Of a DNA stretch of 64,000 bases, positions 13,910 to 23,968 are shown one piece after another. Position 1 is the first letter of the stretch; each line of letters starts with the position of its first letter. The notes beneath the pieces are model-generated. The model did no database searches, was not told the origin of the DNA, and was given only the letters and a program-made list of their open reading frames with translations. Source of the DNA: Onchocerca lupi. Taxonomy: Eukaryota > Nematoda > Chromadorea > Rhabditida > Onchocercidae. The stretch spans positions 1 to 64,000 of the forward strand of contig JAOVVO010000293.1 in the NCBI GenBank assembly GCA_028564675.1, written 5' to 3'. A program made the translations under genes and the position numbers.

Positions 13910-13918
13910 TATTGCAGA
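13910..13918 (+). promoter_or_regulatory. Possible trans-splice acceptor of HSP70 copy 1
   Basis: GTATTGCAG lies 17 bases before the start codon, with no paired upstream exon that I can identify. Nematode mRNAs commonly receive a spliced leader at such a site. This could equally be the acceptor of a 5'UTR intron. Confidence 0.3.
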
Positions 13919-13934
13919 TAGGCCAACAGTAATA

Positions 13935-14310
13935 ATGGGAAAGTCAAATGCTGTTGGAATTGATCTTGGTACAACTTACTCATGCGTTGGTGTATTCATG
14001 CATGGCAAGGTGGAAATCATCGCCAATGATCAAGGTATCTCTCTCTCCTCTCATAACAAGTGGTTATTGTTGTACCACCTTAAACACTATTAATTTATAA
14101 AGTAACTTGATTTGCGCAAAATAATTTGAAATGTTTTACATTACCTACTACTCGTTAGGTATCTAGCAGGTATCTGCTAATGGGTTGAATTGTGTATGAT
14201 AGAGATTCATTTTGTCAAATGAATAAACAATTGATGAGCAGCAAAATGCCTCCAATATATATTGAGTTATTAAATCATTAAAAGATACTTCCTGATATTG
14301 TATTTGTTCC

Positions 14311-14348
<38 letters not shown>

Positions 14349-17300
14349 AATGATATATGATTTCTGAATACATCAATTTTGAATGAAATTTAGAAGTAAA
14401 TTCATCTCCATATTCATCCCCAGCTCGTAACCTTCATCTAACTTTTTTCACTACAGGCAATCGAACAACCCCATCTTATGTTGCCTTCACTGATACCGAA
14501 CGCTTGATTGGTGATGCGGCAAAAAATCAAGTTGCTATGAATCCGCATAATACTGTTTTCGGTAGGCTGGTAATTATTTTATACTTCGCCAGTAGATTAT
14601 CGTATTCTAATTTGTGTCAATCTCGATATCACATTTAACAATTAGGAAGTATTGGAATAATGGGGATAAGATCATTTTTATTTCTGTGTTATTAAAGAAT
14701 CTGTAAATTTAAAGATGCAAAACGATTAATCGGTAGAAAATTTGATGATCCAGCGGTACAGTCAGATATGAAGCATTGGCCCTTCAAAGTTATCAATGCT
14801 GATGGTGGCAAACCGAAGGTTCAAGTCGAGTACAAAGGTGAAACAAAAACATTCACACCAGAAGAAATATCTTCTATGGTTTTGGGGAAAATGAAGGAAA
14901 CAGCTGAAGCATTTCTTGGACATTCTGTAAAGGCATGTCTTACCTTTGTTTTTTATCTTCAATTATCAAACAGCGAAGCAAACAGCAAGCTCATAGCATG
15001 CACATCCTTAATTTGCAGTTTATTGTGTTTTCCTGTCCATTCTGCGGTTGATTTAGGAAAAATTACTAGTTCCTAAAATATATTGCTAAAAAGTATAGTT
15101 GTTTTGAAAGTGTTGGATGATTTTCGTTCACTGCTGCTAATTCTTCTTTTTACCATAAAAAGAAAGAATTGAACTATAAAAAAGTCACTGTTCACTGAAA
15201 CAAATCCTTAATTAGAGTAATTAAAGATAATTAGGATGATGAAAAGAATATATTCAAATTTATCACAAAATGATATCATAAATTTCTTTCTTTATCAGTT
15301 GATTGTAGGATGCCGTAGTAACTGTACCAGCGTATTTTAATGATTCTCAACGACAAGCAACCAAGGATGCGGGTGCCATTTCTGGCCTGAATGTCCTTCG
15401 AATCATCAACGAGCCAACTGCTGCCGCTATTGCGTATGGTCTAGATAAAAAGGTCTATATATAAAAAATAATCTTTGCTGAGACCATATACTTGCTTCAC
15501 ATAGATAAAAATCCGAAGATTGATGAATTTTTTTGGAGATTTTGTACTCCATGCTTAAATGGACAGCTTAATTGGTGAACTTTATTTTGTATCTATTTGA
15601 TTTTATAGGGCAATGGTGAACATAATGTATTGATTTTTGATCTTGGTGGAGGCACTTTTGATGTGTCAATTTTAACTATTGAGGATGGCATTTTTGAAGT
15701 AAAATCAACCGCTGGAGATACTCATCTTGGAGGTTTGTAATTTAGATTTTCTGCTATTCTCAAAATTGTTTTTCTATAAAAACACCTGACCAGGGATATT
15801 TGTGGTAAAAACACAAATTTGGAGTTGATTTACAAATCCAGTGATGCGCAATATAATGAGAAAATGTTGAGAAGTTATATGATACAGTAAAAGTTTACAT
15901 TTTATAAAATTGAATAATTTTAGGTGAAGATTTCGACAACCGGATGGTGAATCACTTCGTCAATGAATTCAAGCGAAAAAACAAGAAAGATTTGACAACA
16001 AATCCACGTGCATTACGTCGTCTTCGCACTGCATGTGAACGCGCTAAGCGTACGTTGTCGAGTTCGTCGCAAGCAAGGCAAAATTTCATAAACTAATTTA
16101 TATAGTAAAAGTTTACGATAGTCAACTTATATATAATATGTTCAAATCGCTACATCAATCACATCCGGCATTTTCCTAATAATATGTAATCCGTTCTTCA
16201 TCTTCAACAGGCTTATTTCAGCATTGAAATTGATTCACTCTTCGACGGTACTGATTTTTACACAGTATCACCCGAGCCCGTTTTGAAGAGCTTTGTGCTG
16301 ATCTGTTCCGTTCAACCATGGATCCGGTTGAGAAAGCACTGCGTGATGCTAAGATGGATAAAGCTCAAATGAATGATATTGTTTTGGTTGGCGGTTCTAC
16401 TCGTATTCCAAAAGTACAAAAATTGCTCTCCGATTTCTTTTCTGGAAAAGAACTGAACAAAAGTATTAATCCAGATGAGGTAAAGCATATTACTTACTTA
16501 ATTTGCATATTGTGGAATGAATCCATAAATAAGGCTATTTCGTCTTCTTTCTTATCATACATTATATATCACGATAATTTATTTTCTAGGCTGTAGCTTA
16601 TGGTGCTGCAGTGCAAGCAGCAATTTTATCAGGTGATAAATCAGATGCTGTACAAGATCTACTGCTATTAGATGTTGCACCATTATCACTGGGTATCGAA
16701 ACTGCTGGTGGTGTGATGACTGCGTTAATAAAAAGAAATACAACCATCCCAACAAAAACATCGCAGACATTCACTACCTATTCCGATAATCAACCAGGAG
16801 TATTGATCCAAGTCTGTTGGCTCTCATTTAATTCATACAGATTTCTAAACTGCAAATTTTCGAACTAAATGCAGATTCTCATCTTCAAGAACTTGGAACA
16901 GGAAATTCAATTTCAGGTTTACGAAGGTGAACGTGCGATGACGAGAGATAACAACTTGTTGGGTAAATTCGAACTTTCTGGAATTCCGCCTGCTCCTCGT
17001 GGTGTCCCACAAATCGAAGTCACCTTTGATATCGATGCAAACGGTATTCTAAATGTCTCTGCACAGGATAAATCCACTGGCAAGCATAATAAGATTACAA
17101 TTACTAATGACAAAGGACGTTTGTCGAAGGATGAAATCGAAAGAATGGTTGCCGAAGCCGAAAAGTACAAGGCTGATGATGATGCGCAAAAAGATCGCAT
17201 ATCAGCGAAAAATGCTTTAGAATCATACGCTTTCAACATGAAGCAAACGATTGAAGATGAGAAGGTATATGCCGTTTCAATAAAAATTTGGAAAGAAGTT

Positions 17301-18200
17301 TCCTAATTTCATTTGACACAACTTTATAAAATTTACTAAAAAATCCGAAAAAAATATTGCGGGTCCACTGAGTTTTGATTTTTCATATCCAATTAATAAT
17401 GAGCAATTTATTATAAAACTCTATAAAAGATATGAATGAATTGATTTTTTTTAATGGAATTATTACAGTTGAAAGACAAAATCTCTGCAGACGATCGTAG
17501 GAAAATTGAAGACAAATGTAACGAAGTAATTAGATGGTTGGACGGTAATCAGACGGCTGAAAAAGATGAATTCGAACATCATCAGAAGGAATTAGAGTCT
17601 ATTTGCAATCCAATCATTACCAAAATGTATCAGAGCGCTGGTGGAATGCCTGGTGGTATGTGGAACTTATTCTTACTGATGAGACTCAATCAAATTTCAA
17701 TAAACATTGTGTACTGAAATCTAACTTTTACGAGCTTCATCACTTCTAATATTATCCCAGCCTCAAGATACCAGAGATTTTGTTACTTCAAAAGATTTGA
17801 TTTCATACTCATAGTAGTCTTAAAAACTCGAGATAAACTCTCACATGCTAAGCGATCTCCTTTTATGTCGTAACATCGTGATGATCAGAATCGACAACGA
17901 AAAATATCACCGATATCACTTACAGCTTATAGAACAGTCAATCTCTACTAATGCCGAAAAGTAGAACTATTGATTAAATAAGAATGTCTGGGATTCTATT
18001 TATCAATTACAAAGGTCTACCATGATCCAACTGATGAATAACCCGTAATTTTTGGCATTTTGCATTTCTAAAGAGTAGTTCATTTCAATTTTGAGATAGA
18101 AGACACAAACTCGTTAATTTTGTTTATTTCAGGGATGCCAGGTGGTACATCAGGTGGCGGCGCACAAGGAAGCGGACCGACAATCGAAGAAGTTGATTGA
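13935..18200 (+). CDS. hsp70: Cytosolic HSP70, copy 1 (one-base frameshift)
   Basis: ATP-driven cytosolic chaperone of the DnaK/HSP70 family. Exons: 13935-14034, 14457-14561, 14715-14932, 15309-15452, 15609-15732, 15924-16077, 16222-16479, 16590-16811, 16917-17264, 17469-17655, 18133-18200. Family signatures are present: GIDLGTTYS near the N-terminus, DLGGGTFDVS, the VLVGGSTRIPKVQ motif, a short Gly/Met-rich tail and the terminal EEVD that binds TPR co-chaperones. The exons sum to 1928 nt, one short of 643 codons. The missing base is in exon 7: 258 nt here against 259 in copy 2, near 16264 at the conserved NITRAR segment. Read literally, the frame shifts there and stops at 16370-16372, within the nucleotide-binding domain. 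Two introns have GC donors (14933 and 16078), and the intron after 14932 is absent from copy 2. Everything else is conserved, so either a sequence error or a very young pseudogene fits. Confidence 0.9.
14315..14347 (+). repeat. Poly(T) tract in HSP70 copy 1 intron 1
   Basis: 33 uninterrupted T residues on the transcript-sense strand. Confidence 0.95.
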
Positions 18201-18294
18201 GATATCCATTTATATTGTTTTTAAGCAATTATTTATGAACTGAAAGTAATATTAATGAAGTTGATTTCATTGTTGGTTTGATGTTTGTACGATG

Positions 18295-18300
18295 AATAAA
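18295..18300 (+). terminator. Polyadenylation signal of HSP70 copy 1
   Basis: AATAAA 95 bases after the stop codon, at the expected distance for cleavage shortly downstream. Confidence 0.6.
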
Positions 18301-18595
18301 AAGGCATAAATTCATTAAAATAATGTATAAAGTTATGCAGTTGGAGGCAAGAAAGAGATATCGAAATAGTTACGTATTTCTTTCAATCTAATTTCCTTCA
18401 ATATTTTAGGGAAATGATTAAATAAAGTTATAATAGAGCTGCAGAGTCAGGTATGCAATTGCAAATATTTTATTCTAAAAAAGTAGAATAATAAAAAGTA
18501 GTGTGTCATCTTACTTTTTTTTGACCCGACAGTACGAAAGAGAGATAGATGTATCCAAAGTTTAGAAGTCTTCCCTAAATATCTCTCAAACTTGA

Positions 18596-18621
18596 CATCT
18601 CCCAATGTAGGTTGGGAGATG
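18596..18621. repeat. 10-bp perfect hairpin between the HSP70 copies
   Basis: CATCTCCCAA and TTGGGAGATG flank a 6-nt loop. It lies about 300 bases before the first heat-shock element of copy 2. It may act at the 3' end of copy 1 or simply be a small palindrome; nothing in the sequence decides this. Confidence 0.6.
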
Positions 18622-18904
18622 GTTTTTGGACTGATAGGTTCCTAAATATTTTCACATCAAATGCACTCATATGGCTGTAAATTTGCCATGGATAGAGCTA
18701 TGGAGCAATAATGTGCAACTTCCTCTAAATGCGTTCAATCGATAATTGCCAAGTGAAATTACTCAATTATTGCAACGATCAATGAAACAAATCAGTACTG
18801 CATGTCGAGTAAGTTGCATGCATGCAGGTGATCGCCTCCTCAAATTACTCACAATAATATTGCAGGATGAGAACCAAGGTGACAACCTAAAAAAAGCACC
18901 AACG

Positions 18905-18917
18905 TTCCAGAACATTC
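18905..18917 (+). promoter_or_regulatory. Heat-shock element 1 of HSP70 copy 2
   Basis: TTCCAGAACATTC is a perfect three-pentamer HSF site (TTCnnGAAnnTTC), about 216 bases before the TATA box. Confidence 0.8.
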
Positions 18918-18950
18918 CCAGACCATCTCATTTTGCAATCCAAAAAGAAT

Positions 18951-18963
18951 TTCCAGAACATTC
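18951..18963 (+). promoter_or_regulatory. Heat-shock element 2 of HSP70 copy 2
   Basis: An identical TTCCAGAACATTC, 46 bases after element 1. A further GAA pentamer just upstream (18947) has off-by-one spacing. Confidence 0.8.
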
Positions 18964-19093
18964 TATGCCTCAATGTCTATCTCATTTCTCATGCTGGATG
19001 CAGTCAGCTACTATCTCTGATATGCTCTTAGCAGCACTCGCACATTATATTGTTGGAAAACTCTCTCAGTCTGTGCCCCATTATTCTCTAATT

Positions 19094-19106
19094 TTCCAGA
19101 ACATTC
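19094..19106 (+). promoter_or_regulatory. Heat-shock element 3 of HSP70 copy 2
   Basis: A third identical TTCCAGAACATTC, ending 14 bases before a TATA box. This proximal position is that of the key HSF site in inducible hsp70 promoters of other animals. Confidence 0.85.
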
Positions 19107-19120
19107 TATTAGGTCTGCCA

Positions 19121-19127
19121 TATAAAT
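19121..19127 (+). promoter_or_regulatory. TATA box of HSP70 copy 2
   Basis: TATAAAT directly downstream of heat-shock element 3. It predicts transcription start near 19150 and a leader of roughly 275 bases before the ATG at 19428, unless the leader is shortened by trans-splicing. Confidence 0.7.
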
Positions 19128-19164
19128 GGATCGACCGATGGTCGCCTATTATTGACGAGTAATC

Positions 19165-19427
19165 GTGGTGCGTCGTTCAGTAGGCTTGAAGGTTCTGTGG
19201 GTAGCTTTAGGGTTTGACGTACGTGGAAGGTTGTTGCGTGAGGTGGGAGGTCGTGGCGAGTATGGCGCGGAAGTTGAAGGTGGTGGTGTACTCATGAGTG
19301 GTCTTGATGTTCGTGGTAGTTGTATGTGGAGTGAATATGATCTAGAATGACGTTTACCCTTAGTATATAGTTATAATGTTTCAGACGTATAGTTTTTGAT
19401 TACTACACTTCTCTTCAAGCAGCAAAT
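19165..19427 (+). other. G/T-rich leader of HSP70 copy 2
   Basis: The first 185 bases are markedly G- and T-rich on the sense strand and poor in C (for example GAGGTGGGAGGTCG), unlike the AT-rich surroundings. The stretch lies between the TATA box and the start codon, so it is probably transcribed 5'UTR. A 61-codon frame in it looks incidental. CTTCAAG at about 19415-19421 could be a splice or trans-splice acceptor. Confidence 0.45.
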
Positions 19428-20693
19428 ATGTCAAAGAACGCTATTGGTATCGATCTCGGAACTACCTACTCCTGCGTAGGTGTGTTCATGCACGGCAAAG
19501 TGGAAATCATTGCCAACGACCAAGGTTACAATTATTATTGATTTCTTTCCGGTTGGAACTTACCGGCTTTGCATTCCTTACATCTCGATTTCAAATGATG
19601 TAAGATGTAATGTAATTGTCTCACATACAGTGTGTAAGGTTTAATGTGATTGTGGCAGGTTTAATTTACTACAATCATACATTTACTTCATCCACTGAAG
19701 CAAGTATTTCTAGTGAAAATTGAGTAGCTGCATCGGTTTTAACGAGGCATGTAGATGACCTCTCATTGTATAATAAAACATTTCATTGGTACAGTTTTTC
19801 AGCAATAGGAATTAAGTAGATTTAGTTGCCAGTTCAGTATATCAGTGAGAAATTTGATGATTACTTCACGAAAAGCAGGATTGTGCCAATTTTCATCATT
19901 TTATATCTTATTTTAATAAATTTAGGTAACCGAACAACACCATCGTATGTGGCATTTACCGACACTGAACGCCTTATTGGTGATGCGGCCAAAAATCAGG
20001 TTGCAATGAATCCCCACAATACTGTTTTTGGTAAGTCATTAGATCTGTTATTTGAGTATTTGTGCTTTATAATATGATAGCAAATCCATGTTGTATTTAT
20101 TCCGTCTTCTCGATTTCTAATAACCTGGATTTGATTGTGAACTTCACTGTTAATAAGCGTTTTTACACCATGTACAATTTAGTTGCTATCATGTCCATAA
20201 TATTAATATGTAGATCTGACATGAATTGGAAGTTAGTGTTTTCGTACATCAGCAATTGTCGGAATCGTTGCAATTTCAGATGCGAAGCGATTGATTGGTC
20301 GTAAATTTGATGATGGATCAGTACAGTCAGATATGAAACACTGGCCATTCAAAGTCGTGAATGCTGGTGGTGGTAAACCGAAAGTGCAGGTTGAGTACAA
20401 GGGTGAAACGAAAACCTTCACTCCAGAAGAAATTTCATCAATGGTTTTGGTTAAAATGAAGGAAACGGCTGAAGCATTTCTTGGTCATGCAGTCAAGGAT
20501 GCTGTTATAACAGTCCCAGCATATTTCAATGACTCACAGCGACAAGCAACTAAAGATTCTGGTGCAATTGCTGGTCTGAATGTCCTGCGAATTATCAATG
20601 AACCAACTGCAGCCGCTATTGCCTATGGCTTGGACAAGAAGGTATCAGATATAATGCATATGAATATACATTGACGATTGACTTGAGTGAGTT

Positions 20694-20745
<52 letters not shown>

Positions 20746-22860
20746 ATCTTTTCTATTACAGGGCCGTGGCGAACGCAACGTCCTTATCTTTGATCTTGGT
20801 GGTGGTACTTTTGATGTATCTATCTTAACCATTGAGGAAGGTATTTTCGAAGTAAAATCTACTGCTGGTGACACTCATCTTGGAGGTGCGTTGATTTCAA
20901 AACTAGTCGTATTTCTTACAAGTTATTCTGCGGACGTTTACGCATATTAATTATGCAAGTAGCATTATCGGATTCATTTGCAGGCGAAGATTTCGACAAT
21001 CGTATGGTGAATCACTTCGTTGCGGAATTCAAGCGTAAGCATAAGAAAGATCTTGCGTCTAACCCTCGCGCACTTCGTCGTTTGCGCACTGCTTGTGAAA
21101 GAGCGAAACGAACACTCTCTAGTTCATCTCAAGCGAGGTACATATTTAGAAATTCAGTTCGAATGCTTTTTAGTTCGAATATCTCAGTAATTATGATTTT
21201 TTGCTGCAAGTTTTCTCTTTTTGGTATCATTTCCTTTTCAGTATCGAGATTGATTCTTTGTTCGAGGGAATCGATTTTTACACAAACATTACTCGTGCTC
21301 GTTTTGAAGAACTATGTGCTGATTTGTTCCGTTCAACCATGGATCCTGTTGAGAAAGCATTGCGTGACGCTAAGATGGATAAAGCTCAAGTTCATGACAT
21401 TGTACTAGTAGGTGGATCAACGCGTATTCCGAAAGTACAGAAACTTCTCTCAGATTTCTTCTCTGGCAAAGAACTGAATAAGAGTATCAATCCAGATGAA
21501 GTAAGTTCAATTTTTTTTTTTTTTTTTTCGATGGAAAAATTTTAAGTCCGCCTATTTTTATGAGCAAACAAGATTCTTATGATATTTCACTAAGTTAATT
21601 AAATTATTTGCTTGTTTCTCCAGCTATTTAATTTTGAAGCGATAAAAATTTTAGGCTGTGGCATATGGTGCAGCAGTACAGGCAGCTATTCTTTCTGGTG
21701 ATAAATCGGAAGCCGTACAAGACTTGTTGTTACTCGACGTCGCACCGCTTTCGCTTGGTATTGAAACAGCTGGAGGTGTTATGACTGCTCTTATTAAGCG
21801 GAACACTACTATCCCAACGAAAACGTCTCAAACATTCACCACATACTCCGATAATCAGCCTGGTGTTCTTATTCAGGTTCCTTTTTTTTTTTTTTTTCTT
21901 TTTTTTTTTTAAATTTGCCAAGACTTCTTTTTCCAAGGAATTCTGAAACATAATCTTGAAACTGGAACATAAAAAACTAAAATTCAGGTTTACGAAGGTG
22001 AACGTGCTATGACGAAAGACAACAATCTGCTTGGTAAATTTGAGTTGTCTGGAATTCCGCCTGCTCCTCGCGGTGTACCGCAAATTGAAGTCACATTCGA
22101 TATTGACGCGAACGGTATTTTGAATGTTTCCGCACAAGATAAATCAACAGGAAAACAGAACAAGATTACAATTACCAATGACAAAGGACGTTTGTCAAAG
22201 GATGAGATCGAGCGAATGGTACAGGAAGCTGAGAAATATAAGGCGGATGATGAAGCACAGAAAGATCGTATTGCAGCGAAAAATGCTCTCGAATCTTATG
22301 CATTCAATATGAAACAAACGATCGAGGACGAAAAGGTAATGTCCGGATTCATCATTCACTGTCTTAGGAATAGTGTGTTTTTATGTTCCGACTTTTTTTA
22401 AACTTATTCTTATCTCATTTCTATTAGCATGAATCATCCTTTTTTTATTCAGCTGAAAGACAAGATTTCGGAAGACGATAAGAAGAAGATTCAAGAAAAA
22501 TGCGACGAAACAGTGAGGTGGTTGGATGGTAATCAAACAGCTGAAAAAGATGAATTTGAGCATCGTCAAAAAGAGCTGGAAGCTGTTTGCAATCCGATCA
22601 TTACAAAACTGTACCAGAGTGCTGGTGGAATGCCAGGAGGTAATGATTTTGTAATTTGAAGCAGCTTGATGTATAAAATAATTATCAGTACTAGTGTTGG
22701 TTTGGAATGATGAAAATAACGCAACATGAGCTAATCGACAGAAGTGGCCTAATGCACGAATATTTTAGGAATGCCTGGTGGTATGCCAGGTGGTATGCCG
22801 GGTGGAGCTCCAGGTGGCGGTTCGACGGGTGGTGGACCAACAATTGAAGAAGTTGATTAA
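19428..22860 (+). CDS. hsp70: Cytosolic HSP70, copy 2 (intact, heat-inducible type)
   Basis: ATP-dependent chaperone of the nucleus/cytosol. Exons: 19428-19524, 19926-20030, 20280-20641, 20762-20885, 20984-21137, 21242-21500, 21655-21876, 21988-22335, 22453-22639, 22769-22860. They sum to 1950 nt (649 residues plus TAA), close to the usual HSP70 length of about 640. All junctions are GT-AG and in phase. Domains: ATPase with GIDLGTTYS at residues 6-14, DLGGGTFDVS and LVGGSTRIPK; substrate-binding domain with the IEVTFDIDANGILNVSA strand; helical lid; GGMP repeats; terminal GPTIEEVD. The start MSKN is standard for nematode and filarial HSP70. Three perfect heat-shock elements and a TATA box stand directly upstream, so heat induction is expected. 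Compared with copy 1 it lacks one intron (the two exons around the conserved VKDA are fused into 20280-20641). Transcribed toward cct-1. Confidence 0.96.
20701..20744 (+). repeat. Poly(T) tract in HSP70 copy 2 intron 3
   Basis: 44 uninterrupted T residues a few bases before the acceptor of the 20762 exon. A shorter interrupted T tract follows in the intron at 21877-21987. Confidence 0.95.
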
Positions 22861-23968
22861 ATAATGCATCGATCGAAATTAACGATCTCGTCTTAGCTAT
22901 ACGATGTATACCTCGTTTTATCATCTGTTTCTGATATTGTGAAATTCAAATTATTATTTAGCATCCTCGTCCCTGTTGAGGAAGTGATTGAACGGGGATG
23001 AATTTGATGTTATTATTGCTGTACTTGTTATTGTTTTTATTTTTATTTTTTTGATTTTTCAAGAGTCTACGATGTCTAAAATTGAATTAAAATTTATGTA
23101 TAATTTCTGTGAATGTTAAAAGCATCGGTAGACAAGCATAGTAAAAATACGAAAGAGACGAATGTAACTATATTCATAAATATGTGAGCATTAGAAGGGA
23201 TGTAGAATTCTGTAGTCAACGACAAAATATTAGCGATGCTGGATTACTTCTTATTTGGCTAATTTAATTAGTATACTGAGGAGTAACAGCTGATTGAACC
23301 ACGCTGAACTGTTGTGTATTCATAATCCTATTCAAATCCCAGAGATAAAGATTACACTGATGGAGTACGGATGTATTAGATCTTTTTAGTTGACCAAAAT
23401 TCCGGATTAACGGCTATCTGGAAATCTATTGGTACCGTCTTATCGCCGTTAGCTTGCGGGATTAACATTGTTTTATCAATTTTTGAGGGAGGTGACACAA
23501 TATGTGCAGTACTGCATGCATTTCGACTCAATTTTTGCATTATATGGCTTCAGAAATCTCACTATCCTGCGTCAAATTCCATGCCATTAGCTTTTTATCG
23601 GCATATCTAGTCGAATATTTGTTTATCATCGAATATAGCTGGCAGCACTAATACAATGCAATTTTGTCAACTACTGCGAAAAGTTACCATTAATAGAAGC
23701 AAATTTTACTGCCATTTTAAAAATAACAGTAATAAATGAGTAAAAACAAAGCTTTTAACGTCAACGGAAACAAGTGGAAGATTCTCTTCAATTTCACTAC
23801 CAACCATTCAAAGTCTTTTTAGAATTTTTGAAGTTTATGATTTCTAAAAAACAAGTAGCCTGAAAAAAACTGACAATTTACTATCTCTCTTCACCTCCAT
23901 GAAAATAAAAGGGATCTTGTTAATACATTTTCTGTAAATTCCGCAAGAGATGCTCTGATAAGAATGCT
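22861..23968. other. Convergent spacer, HSP70 copy 2 to cct-1
   Basis: 1.1 kb holding the 3' ends of two convergent genes. No coding frame or recognisable RNA gene seen. Confidence 0.6.

Larger units (their letters stand above)
7995..13934. other. Divergent intergenic region, cadherin to HSP70 copy 1
   Basis: A 5.9 kb spacer between two divergently transcribed genes. Mostly AT-rich with homopolymer runs. Open frames here are short, have no family signature and no supporting splice pattern. Distinct contents: a GC-richer patch at 9640-9860, a diverged 93-bp tandem repeat at 10291-10480, and promoter-like elements from about 13160 onward. The gap is wide enough for a small unrecognised gene or noncoding RNA, but I cannot support one. 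Confidence 0.7.

Noticed and set aside
16919..17239. 106-codon minus-strand ORF opposite HSP70 copy 1
   Set aside because: It is the antisense shadow of a strongly conserved HSP70 exon. A matching shadow occurs opposite copy 2 at 21990-22184.
18746..19162. 138-codon plus-strand ORF between the HSP70 genes
   Set aside because: It overlaps all three heat-shock elements and the TATA box, has no family signature, and is best explained as promoter DNA that happens to be open.
23270..23345. tRNA-like stretch with TTCAAATCC
   Set aside because: No cloverleaf arms or acceptor stem could be drawn around it. No convincing tRNA or rRNA gene was seen in the window.
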